Assembly (NCBI GenBank): GCA_963749875.1
Contig: CAVVOX010000004.1
Span: 372,001 to 436,000 of the forward strand
Reading direction: 5' to 3'
Source of the DNA: JAHQVI01 sp963749875
GTDB lineage: Bacteria; Pseudomonadota; Alphaproteobacteria; Rhizobiales; Rhodomicrobiaceae
DNA length: 64,000 bases
Positions 17,777-25,666 of the stretch are shown here, one piece after another. Each line of letters opens with the position of its first letter. Position 1 is the stretch's first letter. The notes below the pieces were generated by a model. The model was not told where the DNA came from and made no database searches. It worked only from the letters and a program-made list of their open reading frames with translations. Both the position numbers and the translations under genes were made by a program.

Positions 17777-19732
17777 ATGAGCGAGGTCTGGTCCTTCATC
17801 GGCGCCGTCGCGCTATGGATGGCAATCAGCTGCGGACTGTGGTGGCTGCACCGTCGCAGAGTGCGCGGACGCCAGAATCACCAGCTTGAGCAGGCTGCAC
17901 GCGCCGTATCTTATGTGGGCGAAGCGCAGGCCGTGTTTGACGCCATACGCTCGCCGGTCCCGCTCGATCGCGCGCCTGCGGCCACCCGGGACCGGCTGAG
18001 GGCGGAAACACATGCTCTCCTGAAACGGATCCAGGCGCACGGCGCATTCTTCGACAAGGTCAATACGCTCCGCGTGCAGATCCAGGCATCGCTCGGGATC
18101 GAGGATCACGAGCCGCTATCCGAGATTCTTCATCTCAGGCGCGACCTGTGGGCGGCAAGCGAAATCATTCTGGTTGAAGACCCGGCGAGTTTTGGGCCGG
18201 CATTTGCCGAAGAGGCCGCTTATGAGCGCTTTCAGGCCGAGGCGGTCGAGCTGCTGTTCAAACGCCAGGATCGTGCGCAAGCGGACGAGGATCTCATGGA
18301 TCTGCGCCTTTCGCTCGCGCACAAAGGGGCGGAGAGCTTCACTGCCGAATTGCAGGAAGCGATCGAGGCCGCCCGCGAAAAGGACCGGCTGCCGACGCCT
18401 GCCGAGATCATCGCCTATCCGCTGGCGTTCTTCCGCGCCATCCCTGAAGCGCTTCGAACGGCTTGTGCCTTCTTGCGCAGCTTCCTGAGCTATGCCGCGG
18501 AGGCGGCCCGGACGATGCGCGACTCCGAGGCGGTGGCGCGCGGCGCGTCCACGCTGCGGCAGGCGCGCGATGACTGGCCTCAGCGGCTGTCGGCGGGATT
18601 TGAGCGCGCATCGGGAGCCGCCCGTGACAGCGCCACCGCCGTTCGCCGGCACTATGATTTCCTTGTCGCCGCCTATGATTTCCAGTCGAAATATGAGCAG
18701 CTCCTGCAACGGACGCCGGAAATGACCGAACGCGGCCGGCAATTCATCGCACGGCTGGAGCTTGCCGAGCGTTCGGAGCGCCTGCGGCTGACCTCGACCA
18801 ATGCCGCGATCTGGCTGGCGCGGCGGCTGCTGAGCGGCCTTGCGCATCTGATCGCAGCCGGCCAGCGCCTTCATGGCGCGCTGCGTCGGACGGCGCCGTG
18901 GGCGTTTGCCGCCGCGATCATCGCGCCCGCCCCCATCAGCGGACGGCGGACATCCTCCTTCCGCTCCTATCGCATGGCGCTCGCCGCCGGCGGGATGAGC
19001 GAGATTTCTCTCGAGCAGCGTTTGCGGGTTGCGCCTTCTGCGCCGTCGCATGAGGAGAAGCTCGAACCCAAGACGAAGGAGACGAAAACTCGCGCGAAAA
19101 AGAAGGAACGGACGGCGAAGCGAAAATCCGCCTCTCCTGCCCGGATCAAGGACGCACCCGAACGCAAGACACCGGCAGCGGCCAAATCGGCGAAGACCGC
19201 GCGGCGCCCTGAAGCCAAAATGGCGCCTCCGCCCCCCGCCGAAAACACGAAGGAAGTGGCGGCGCCTGTACTCGAAGAGCCGAGCGATGCCGACAAGCCT
19301 GAGCTTACGAACTCGGCAGAAGCCACGGAGGAGCGGCATGGCGCGGTAGCGGAGCAGAAGCGCCAGAGCTTCCTGAGCCGGCTCTTTGGCAAATCCAAGC
19401 CGGAGACAGGCGAACGCGATACGGATCGCAGCCCCATCTCCGCTGCGAAAACGCAGACGGCGGATGTCGAGCTGGCTGCCGAGACCAGCGCCGCGGCGCA
19501 AGCCGATATCCCGAGCGAGCCGCCGCCAACGCTGATGGCCAAATTGTCGAGCATCGAAGAGGCCGAGCCTGAGCCCAGTCAGGAGAGCGACGATGAGCCC
19601 GAGCAAGAGGCTCGCGTCGAGGCCGAGGATGCGGACGATCCCGGTCCGCTGACCTTGAGCGTCATGGATTTACAGGCCAAGATGAAGCCCAAAGCGCCGC
19701 AAATTCGAAGCTTCCCCTGGCTGCGAGGCTAG
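17777..19732 (+). CDS. Unknown membrane-anchored helical protein with charged repetitive C-terminus
   Basis: I do not recognise this 651-aa protein. Residues 5-24 form one membrane helix followed by a basic stretch (HRRRVRGRQ), so the bulk is probably cytoplasmic. Residues 30-370 are predicted helical and rich in Ala, Glu and Arg, with coiled-coil-like character. From about 410 on the sequence is low complexity: Lys/Ala/Pro-rich, then acidic (many Glu/Asp), ending in SFPWLRG. The next gene, a CoxE-type VWA protein, follows after 5 bp, so they are likely co-expressed and may act together. Confidence 0.7.
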   Translation: MSEVWSFIGAVALWMAISCGLWWLHRRRVRGRQNHQLEQAARAVSYVGEAQAVFDAIRSPVPLDRAPAATRDRLRAETHALLKRIQAHGAFFDKVNTLRVQIQASLGIEDHEPLSEILHLRRDLWAASEIILVEDPASFGPAFAEEAAYERFQAEAVELLFKRQDRAQADEDLMDLRLSLAHKGAESFTAELQEAIEAAREKDRLPTPAEIIAYPLAFFRAIPEALRTACAFLRSFLSYAAEAARTMRDSEAVARGASTLRQARDDWPQRLSAGFERASGAARDSATAVRRHYDFLVAAYDFQSKYEQLLQRTPEMTERGRQFIARLELAERSERLRLTSTNAAIWLARRLLSGLAHLIAAGQRLHGALRRTAPWAFAAAIIAPAPISGRRTSSFRSYRMALAAGGMSEISLEQRLRVAPSAPSHEEKLEPKTKETKTRAKKKERTAKRKSASPARIKDAPERKTPAAAKSAKTARRPEAKMAPPPPAENTKEVAAPVLEEPSDADKPELTNSAEATEERHGAVAEQKRQSFLSRLFGKSKPETGERDTDRSPISAAKTQTADVELAAETSAAAQADIPSEPPPTLMAKLSSIEEAEPEPSQESDDEPEQEARVEAEDADDPGPLTLSVMDLQAKMKPKAPQIRSFPWLRG

Positions 19733-19737
19733 ATGAG

Positions 19738-20913
19738 ATGTTCGTGACGTTTTTCCACGATTTGCGCGAGGCGGGCGTGCCGGTCAGCCTGCGCGAATAT
19801 CTCTCCCTGATGGAAGCGATCGAGGCCGACCTCGCCGATAAGCGCGTCGAAGATTTCTACTATCTTGCGCGGATGTCGCTCGTGAAGGATGAGCGCAATC
19901 TCGACAAGTTCGACCGCGTCTTTGCCTCGGTCTTTGAAGGGCTGGAGCTACTCAGCGAGGCGGCAACGGCCGAGATCCCGGAGGAGTGGCTTCGGCGGCT
20001 GACGGAGCGCTTCTTCACGGAGGAGGAGAAAACCCAGATCGAGGCGCTCGGCGGCTGGGAAAAGCTGATGGAGGAGCTGAAGAAGCGGCTTGAGGAGCAA
20101 GAGGGCCGGCATGAGGGCGGCTCGAAATGGATCGGCACATCGGGGACATCGCCTTACGGCGCTTACGGCTATAATCCCGAAGGCGTCCGCATCGGGCAGG
20201 ACAGCAACCGCAATTTCAGGGCGGTCAAAGTCTGGGACAAACGGGAATTCAAGGATCTCGACAATTCGGTCGAGCTCGGCACGCGCAACATCAAGATGGC
20301 CTTGCGGCGCCTCCGCCAATTTGCGCGCGAAGGGGCGGCCGAAGAGCTGGATCTCGATGAGACCATTCAGTCAACCGCCCATCAGGGCTACCTCAATCTG
20401 GAATTCCGTCCCGAGCGGCGCAACACGGTCAAGGTGCTGATCTTTTTCGACATCGGCGGATCGATGGATTGGCACATCAAGGTGTCGGAGGAGCTGTTCT
20501 CCGCCGCACGCGCCGAGTTCAAGCATATGGAATATTTCTATTTCCACAATTGCCTCTATGAGAGCGTCTGGCGCAACAATTACCGCCGCCATTCCGAGCG
20601 CCTGCCGACCTGGGATGTGCTGCACACCTATCCCGCCGACTATAAGGTGATCTTTGTCGGCGATGCGTCCATGAGCCCGCATGAAATCGCCATGCCGGGC
20701 GGTTCGGTTGAGCATTGGAACGAGGAGGCGGGCGCCGTCTGGCTTGACCGCGTCACCGAAATCTACAAGAGCGCCGTCTGGCTCAATCCGGTGGCTGAGC
20801 ATTTGTGGGACTATACGCACTCGATCGATATGATCTCCCAGCTCATGAGCGGGCGCATGTATCCGCTCACGCTCGACGGTCTCGATCGTGCGATGAAGGA
20901 GCTGATGCGTTAA
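19738..20913 (+). CDS. CoxE-like VWA-domain protein
   Basis: Von Willebrand factor A domain protein of the CoxE/YehP type. The metal-ion adhesion site DIGGSM (DxGxS) is at residues 238-243, within FFDIGGSMDWHIKVSEELF; a Thr/Asp partner lies in VGDASMSPHEI. The N-terminal FFHDLREAGVPVSLREYLSLMEAI is family-typical. Such proteins usually work with a MoxR AAA+ ATPase in maturing metal-dependent enzymes, but no MoxR gene lies here; the upstream partner is the unknown 651-aa protein. The stop overlaps the convergent DUF262 gene by 4 bp. Confidence 0.88.
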   Translation: MFVTFFHDLREAGVPVSLREYLSLMEAIEADLADKRVEDFYYLARMSLVKDERNLDKFDRVFASVFEGLELLSEAATAEIPEEWLRRLTERFFTEEEKTQIEALGGWEKLMEELKKRLEEQEGRHEGGSKWIGTSGTSPYGAYGYNPEGVRIGQDSNRNFRAVKVWDKREFKDLDNSVELGTRNIKMALRRLRQFAREGAAEELDLDETIQSTAHQGYLNLEFRPERRNTVKVLIFFDIGGSMDWHIKVSEELFSAARAEFKHMEYFYFHNCLYESVWRNNYRRHSERLPTWDVLHTYPADYKVIFVGDASMSPHEIAMPGGSVEHWNEEAGAVWLDRVTEIYKSAVWLNPVAEHLWDYTHSIDMISQLMSGRMYPLTLDGLDRAMKELMR

Positions 20914-22622
20914 CGCGTCCCATTCTCAGGATACCGCCAGATCTTGGAGGCGAGGCTCGCCAGCCAGTTTTGGCGGCTCTTGATCTCTTCGGCCGTCCAT
21001 TTTTCCGCGCTGAGCACACGCTCAGTGATCGCCAGGCAATCGCTGGCGAAGACTTTCTTCTTGGTTGCGAAATCCGCATTGCCGAGATGGTGGTTCAGCT
21101 TGGCGGCGATCAGCGTCATATTGCCGAGTCGGTAGACATATTTGTCCGCGCCTCCGGGAAAATCGCGGCGGCTCGTCTCCCAGGCGCTGTCATACCGCTT
21201 CGGCAGAATGTGCTCCAGATCGGTCGCATGCGGGTCGGCCTGCGTGCGAAGCGAGGGGTTCGGCGACAGGTGGTCGTTGATCTTTGCGAGGATGTAGCGC
21301 GCCTGAGCATTGCTGCGGACGATCTTGCGCGAAAACGCGGAGTGAAACTGGCTGTCATCCGGGTAGAGCGGCGCCAGATATTTCCGGAAAAGGGCTCCCG
21401 GCTCCACGGCGCCTTTCGCACGAATGGCCCGCGCCGCGCCGATAAAGGGACCAAGCACGCTTGCCGCGCTGAGATTGCAGATCGTGCTGTAGCGGAATGT
21501 GAAGTTCACCATGATCCGCGCCAATTCGACAAAATGGCGCCAGTCGGTCTCAAGGGCTGCAAGCAGGACGATGAAGAGCTGCTCGGTCCTCAGGATCTCG
21601 ATCGTCTCGATCAACTCCCGCAATAGGGGCTGTTGCTCATGCGGAAATGTTGCCCAAAGATAATGCCGCGCGCTTGAGAGCGCCGCGTAATACTCCGATG
21701 CCTCGCAAAGGCCCTCCGAATAGGCCGTTGCGTCATCGGGCGTGACGATCTTCGCCTTGATGTCCGAATAAAGCCCGCGCTCGCCGATCGGCCCATGGGT
21801 GGCAAGCCAGTGGTGACGCATGAATTTGATCAGCCGCTCGCTGCCCAGATTATGCTCCATCAGCTCCCAATTGCCCTGCGTCTCCGGCAAGCGCTCGGCC
21901 GAGATCGAGAACAGATAATTTTTCAAAAGGTCGGCTTCGGAGAGTTCGAGCCCGCGATCGTTCAGCGTCTCGAAGAGCACGAAGGCGTTGTAGTCATCCT
22001 TGACGTCGATCCGGATGACGAAAACCCGGTTGTTGAGGGACTCAACGATTGCGTTGGCGATGTCCTCCGCGCTCTGCCCGCGCTTGCGAAGCTCCGCGAT
22101 CCTGGCGTGCATGAAACAGAAACATTCCGCAAGCAGACGGTTTGACGGCGACAGCAATTCGTCGTCCGCCCGCCGCTCGATGTCGGCAATCGGCCGATTA
22201 TGAAAAATATAATTGTCGTAAAAGGCTTTGTCGGTCTTGTTCAGAACGAGGGACGGCGTGAAGAGCTGGCGGCGATAGTCCGATTTGAGCAGAAAATCCT
22301 GCTCGATCAGCGAGGCGAGCTGTGATGCACCGTCGGCTTTGAGATGGCTGCGCAGCGCCGAGATCAGCACCGCCGTCGTGATCAGCCTTTGCTGCCCGTC
22401 GATGACGACCAGCTCCGGTGTCTGGCTGTTATTGATGACGATGGAGCCGATAAAATATTCCGGCGTCGCTCCCGTGAATGTCTTCGATATGTCCGACCAG
22501 AAGACGCCGAACTGGGCCTCGTCCCAGGCATAGTTGCGCTGGTATGGCGGCACGATATAGGTGTCCCCACCCCTCAACATGCTGCCAAGAGAAATCACCT
22601 GGCTGGAAATCGACGTGGTCAT
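20910..22622 (-). CDS. DUF262/DUF1524 protein (GmrSD-like, possible type IV restriction)
   Basis: A 570-aa protein of the GmrSD-like class. The N-terminal DUF262 domain shows PPYQRNYAWDE (residues 25-35) and the ParB-like nucleotide-binding DGQQR at 75-79. The C-terminal DUF1524 has an HNH-like motif (DLEHILPKR near 468-476, then LGNMTLIAAKLN). GmrSD cleaves glucosylated hydroxymethylcytosine phage DNA using NTP; BrxU-type relatives cut other modified DNA. Both halves are in one chain here, so it could act alone. Whether it restricts phage is inference. No methylase or other defence gene is adjacent. Confidence 0.85.
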   Translation of the reverse strand: MTTSISSQVISLGSMLRGGDTYIVPPYQRNYAWDEAQFGVFWSDISKTFTGATPEYFIGSIVINNSQTPELVVIDGQQRLITTAVLISALRSHLKADGASQLASLIEQDFLLKSDYRRQLFTPSLVLNKTDKAFYDNYIFHNRPIADIERRADDELLSPSNRLLAECFCFMHARIAELRKRGQSAEDIANAIVESLNNRVFVIRIDVKDDYNAFVLFETLNDRGLELSEADLLKNYLFSISAERLPETQGNWELMEHNLGSERLIKFMRHHWLATHGPIGERGLYSDIKAKIVTPDDATAYSEGLCEASEYYAALSSARHYLWATFPHEQQPLLRELIETIEILRTEQLFIVLLAALETDWRHFVELARIMVNFTFRYSTICNLSAASVLGPFIGAARAIRAKGAVEPGALFRKYLAPLYPDDSQFHSAFSRKIVRSNAQARYILAKINDHLSPNPSLRTQADPHATDLEHILPKRYDSAWETSRRDFPGGADKYVYRLGNMTLIAAKLNHHLGNADFATKKKVFASDCLAITERVLSAEKWTAEEIKSRQNWLASLASKIWRYPENGTR

Positions 22623-22799
22623 TCTCGTGAAACGGTTCTAATACATTCAAATTATTTGATACGAAATCAACCGAAGGGAAATCAAGCTTAGCGATTGTTT
22701 CGGTGGGCTGGAAGATGAAACCACGCAAAATTGACCGGCCGGGCCGGAATGCTCAGCGATCATGCGAGATGCGCGAGGTCCGGGTTGGGGAAGCGCCTG

Positions 22800-23588
22800 C
22801 TATTTGCCGCCGAGCTGCGAATTTGCGACGACTGCGAGCGCCCTTAGCGATTGGTGTGGCATTGTCGAGGCGAGGATGAAGCGGAACTCATTCGCGCTCC
22901 AGCTGATCGTATTGACGTCGCCGAAGCGGCCCGGCGACATCGGCATGTCGAGACCGCCCGCGCCAATATAGAGCGCAACCGGCGGTTCGTTTTTGTTGAG
23001 ATAGACGAGCTGCATGACCTTGTTGCCGCGATAGGACAATATCTGGCCATGCGCAAAGTGGAGGCCCTGCTCCGAGAAGTCGGGCATCGGGGCGCCGGCG
23101 AATAGCTGCGAAAGCTGGAACTTCACCATCTCCCGATTCGACTGGCTCTCCGGACTGACCCGCAGCGCATCCGCGGTGAAGAAGGAATGGAACTCGGCAA
23201 TGTCGCCCGGCCAGTTGGTGGGCAGGAGTTGCGCGACTTCCCGGGTCTCTCCCGTCAGCATTCCAGAATAGTAAGCTCCGGTCACACCGGCACAGGCGCC
23301 GATCAGGAACAGTCCGGCGGCGACGCCAGCAGTCAGCGCCCCTGCGCCGGCCAGCGGCGACGCGCTGCGTGCGCGCGGCGCTTGCGCCGGTCTTGCATGG
23401 CTGCTCCCGCCTTCCCGCAAAAGGGCGCCGAACGTATCGAGAAGCTGCGCCTGCGTCTGCTGGAGGCGGCTCACGCGAATGGCAAGCTCCTGATCGTCCC
23501 GCAGCATTCGGCCCACAACGGCCGATTGGGGCTGGTCGAGCTGACCGTCCGCATAGGCCATCAGCACTTCGTCGCTGAGGGCGATCAT
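22800..23588 (-). CDS. Membrane anti-sigma factor
   Basis: A 262-aa protein with a short cytoplasmic N-terminal domain (LSDEVLMAYADGQLD, typical of ECF anti-sigma factors), one membrane helix at about residues 83-108, and a periplasmic C-terminal domain ending VVANSQLGGK. It is predicted to hold the adjacent ECF sigma factor inactive until an envelope signal arrives. No zinc-binding HxxxCxxC motif is seen. Its start overlaps the stop of the sigma gene by 4 bp (ATGA), so the pair is translationally coupled. Confidence 0.8.
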   Translation of the reverse strand: MIALSDEVLMAYADGQLDQPQSAVVGRMLRDDQELAIRVSRLQQTQAQLLDTFGALLREGGSSHARPAQAPRARSASPLAGAGALTAGVAAGLFLIGACAGVTGAYYSGMLTGETREVAQLLPTNWPGDIAEFHSFFTADALRVSPESQSNREMVKFQLSQLFAGAPMPDFSEQGLHFAHGQILSYRGNKVMQLVYLNKNEPPVALYIGAGGLDMPMSPGRFGDVNTISWSANEFRFILASTMPHQSLRALAVVANSQLGGK

Positions 23589-24154
23589 GCTGCCCGTCCC
23601 TGTCTTTTCGCTGCCGCCTCCGGCGACCGGGCGGCTGCGCCTTCGGTGCTCGGACGGCCCCGTTCGCGGGCGCTCACCTCGCCGAGCGCCGCGTAGCTCT
23701 TCGTAAGCCAGCTGATGATCTCGGAGACCTCGACCTCGAAGATATCCGCCACTTCGTCATAGGAGAGGCGCTCTCCATAAACGAGATGCAGCGCACCACG
23801 CTGAAACGGGCTGAGCCGGGCGAGGCGCATGGCGAAGCGGGCCGCCGCGACGTCCTGGGCGCGGCTCCGCGGCTGGAACAGACGGGGATCGACCTGATCC
23901 GCCTGTCTGCCTTTCATACGACTGGCCCAGATTTTCTGCATTTGCATCAATGCCCAGAGAGCGAGCGGCATGTGGCCGCGCTCTTTCGCCGAACGGGCGA
24001 GCAGGTGATGGCGTGTCGCCCGGACCAGTGTCTGCGCCTTGGCTTCGCACCCCGTCAATGAGAGCGCGAATGACCTCAGACGGGGCATCATCAGGCCAAA
24101 TTCGGAATGAATCTGCGACTTCTGGTCTGTCACGTAACCCATAACCCGGCTCAC
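23585..24154 (-). CDS. ECF-type RNA polymerase sigma factor
   Basis: A 189-aa sigma-70-family protein. The region 4 helix-turn-helix is clear: LSPFQRGALHLVYGERLSYDEVADIFEV around residues 113-140. Region 2 is less conserved than in classical ECF factors, though MRLARL and RATRHHLLARS fall in the right places. The C-terminus is basic and Ala-rich. With the downstream membrane anti-sigma factor it forms an envelope-sensing pair. An ATG four codons downstream is an alternative start. Confidence 0.8.
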   Translation of the reverse strand: MSRVMGYVTDQKSQIHSEFGLMMPRLRSFALSLTGCEAKAQTLVRATRHHLLARSAKERGHMPLALWALMQMQKIWASRMKGRQADQVDPRLFQPRSRAQDVAAARFAMRLARLSPFQRGALHLVYGERLSYDEVADIFEVEVSEIISWLTKSYAALGEVSARERGRPSTEGAAARSPEAAAKRQGRAA

Positions 24155-24658
24155 TCACTCGGACGGAGGAAACAGCTATAAGGACTCTGATAGCCTTCTT
24201 CGCAGAAAAGGGTTTACAGCTGGTGAATAAGCCGCTCAAAAAGGCACGAAAATTCGTGCCGGCACGCAGCGTGCAGACTTTGGCGCAACGCATGCCCGAC
24301 CGCATGCGCATTTTTCCTTATAAAGTCTTGGGCGCTATCGCCGACACGGAGCGGGATAGGAGCGCATTCCTTGGAGTAGACTTTGTTGTCTTTGAATTTT
24401 TATTAAACTTGGAAATGAATTATTTGCTCAGGGACGACGTCGTGGGTCCCGGCGATGGGATCGTCATCCCTGCGAATGCTTGGCCCCGTATGCCGCGACA
24501 TTTCGACTTGGTCACAAACGCCTGCGCCCACTGGATTCCCGCCTGCGCTCCCGCCGAAGGCGGGTGGGTGAGGGGGAAGCAGTGTTCCGCAGAAGTCGCC
24601 GCGGGGGAGGTGATCAGCGCAATCTACAGAAGTCGTTTCCATCGGAACCGATCATGCG
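24155..24658. other. Intergenic region between the sigma factor and DUF4340 genes
   Basis: About 500 bp without a supported gene. An open frame on the plus strand runs from 24223 into the antisense of the DUF4340 gene but does not resemble a protein. A GC hairpin around 24548-24565 (CCCGCC GAAG GGCGGG) could act as a terminator for the DUF4340 operon reading on the minus strand, though no T-tract follows. Confidence 0.4.
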
Positions 24659-25663
24659 TCAACCGCCGGGCCCTCCGCTGGCGGGCGGGCTTTGCTGCTG
24701 GTCCGAGACTTTGGGTTGCCCCGTCTCCTCCTTCGGCTTTTCGTCAGCCTTCACTTCGACGAGCTTGTCGCGCTTCGCCTCGACGATCGGCTTGATCGTC
24801 GCTTCCGCCACGCGGAACACATAGGGGTGTGCCGAGCTGGCGAAAAGATAAGCGCCGCCCGCCGCCTCCTTCTTGAACTTGTATATGATGGGATCGGCGT
24901 CCTTGCGCTTGACGGTCACCTCGAAATCGGCCGGCTCGAGCTTGGCCAGCGCATCCTTGCCCTTGCCCTGAACCACATCGAAGCTGGGGCTTGCGACCGC
25001 GCTCACGATCGGCGGAATTTCGGATGATTTGAGTGTCTCCCCAGGCTTCAGGCCCGCGAGAGTGAATTTTCCGTCCTTGTGCTCGATTGTGATATCGCCG
25101 ATCGAAAGGCTGGAGATCTTGTCCTGCGCAATATCGAGGAAATCGCGATCCATCCAGTCCTCGCCGCGCGCGCCGGCATCATACGCCGCCAGGGTGACGC
25201 TGTAGATCTCGCTGTCGTCCGCAGGGCGGACATTGACCTTCCGATAGGTCGGTGCGGTGCCGATGAACAGCGTGCCCAGCTCGTTCTTGCCGGATTTCAG
25301 CACGACCCGGCGTTCGTGGCTCTTTCCGGTCACTTTGAAGCGCTCCGCCGCATCCGACGTCGTGGCGACGGGCCAACCCTTCTTCAAATCCGCCAGCTTA
25401 TCGAGCAGACCGCTCACCGCTTTCTTGCTCGCCGGGAAATCCGCCATTGCAGGGATCACCCATTTGCCGTCCTGCTTCTTGAGCGTCACGGAGTTTCCGC
25501 CGGTCCGATCGATGGCGATCTGATCGACCTTGTCCTTGTCGAAGGCGAGGAGCGGTTCTTCGGCCTTGAAGGCATCATTGCCGGAACTGCCGAGCGTCAG
25601 GACAAGCGCAAGGGCAAGCTGTACGGCCAGAACGCCTGTCAGAATGAGCGTGTTGCGCTTCAT
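24659..25663 (-). CDS. DUF4340 domain protein of a Gld-type ABC system
   Basis: A 334-aa protein with an N-terminal membrane anchor (residues 5-24) and a periplasmic DUF4340 region made of repeated beta-rich units (DKVDQIAIDRTGGNSVTLKKQDGKW is the first). It is the usual third member of operons encoding a GldA-like ATPase and a GldF/GldG permease. The C-terminus is a low-complexity tail rich in Gln, Pro and Gly. Function is unknown; its co-occurrence suggests it is part of the transporter. It starts 3 bp after the permease stop. Confidence 0.85.
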   Translation of the reverse strand: MKRNTLILTGVLAVQLALALVLTLGSSGNDAFKAEEPLLAFDKDKVDQIAIDRTGGNSVTLKKQDGKWVIPAMADFPASKKAVSGLLDKLADLKKGWPVATTSDAAERFKVTGKSHERRVVLKSGKNELGTLFIGTAPTYRKVNVRPADDSEIYSVTLAAYDAGARGEDWMDRDFLDIAQDKISSLSIGDITIEHKDGKFTLAGLKPGETLKSSEIPPIVSAVASPSFDVVQGKGKDALAKLEPADFEVTVKRKDADPIIYKFKKEAAGGAYLFASSAHPYVFRVAEATIKPIVEAKRDKLVEVKADEKPKEETGQPKVSDQQQSPPASGGPGG

Positions 25664-25666
25664 CGA

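Noticed and set aside
18116..19606. A 496-codon minus-strand frame
   Set aside because: Arg/Leu/Gly-rich shadow of the 651-aa gene, no start signal or recognisable domain.
24223..24795. Plus-strand open frame of 190 codons
   Set aside because: Its second half is antisense to the DUF4340 gene and its first half has no domain or ribosome binding site worth noting.
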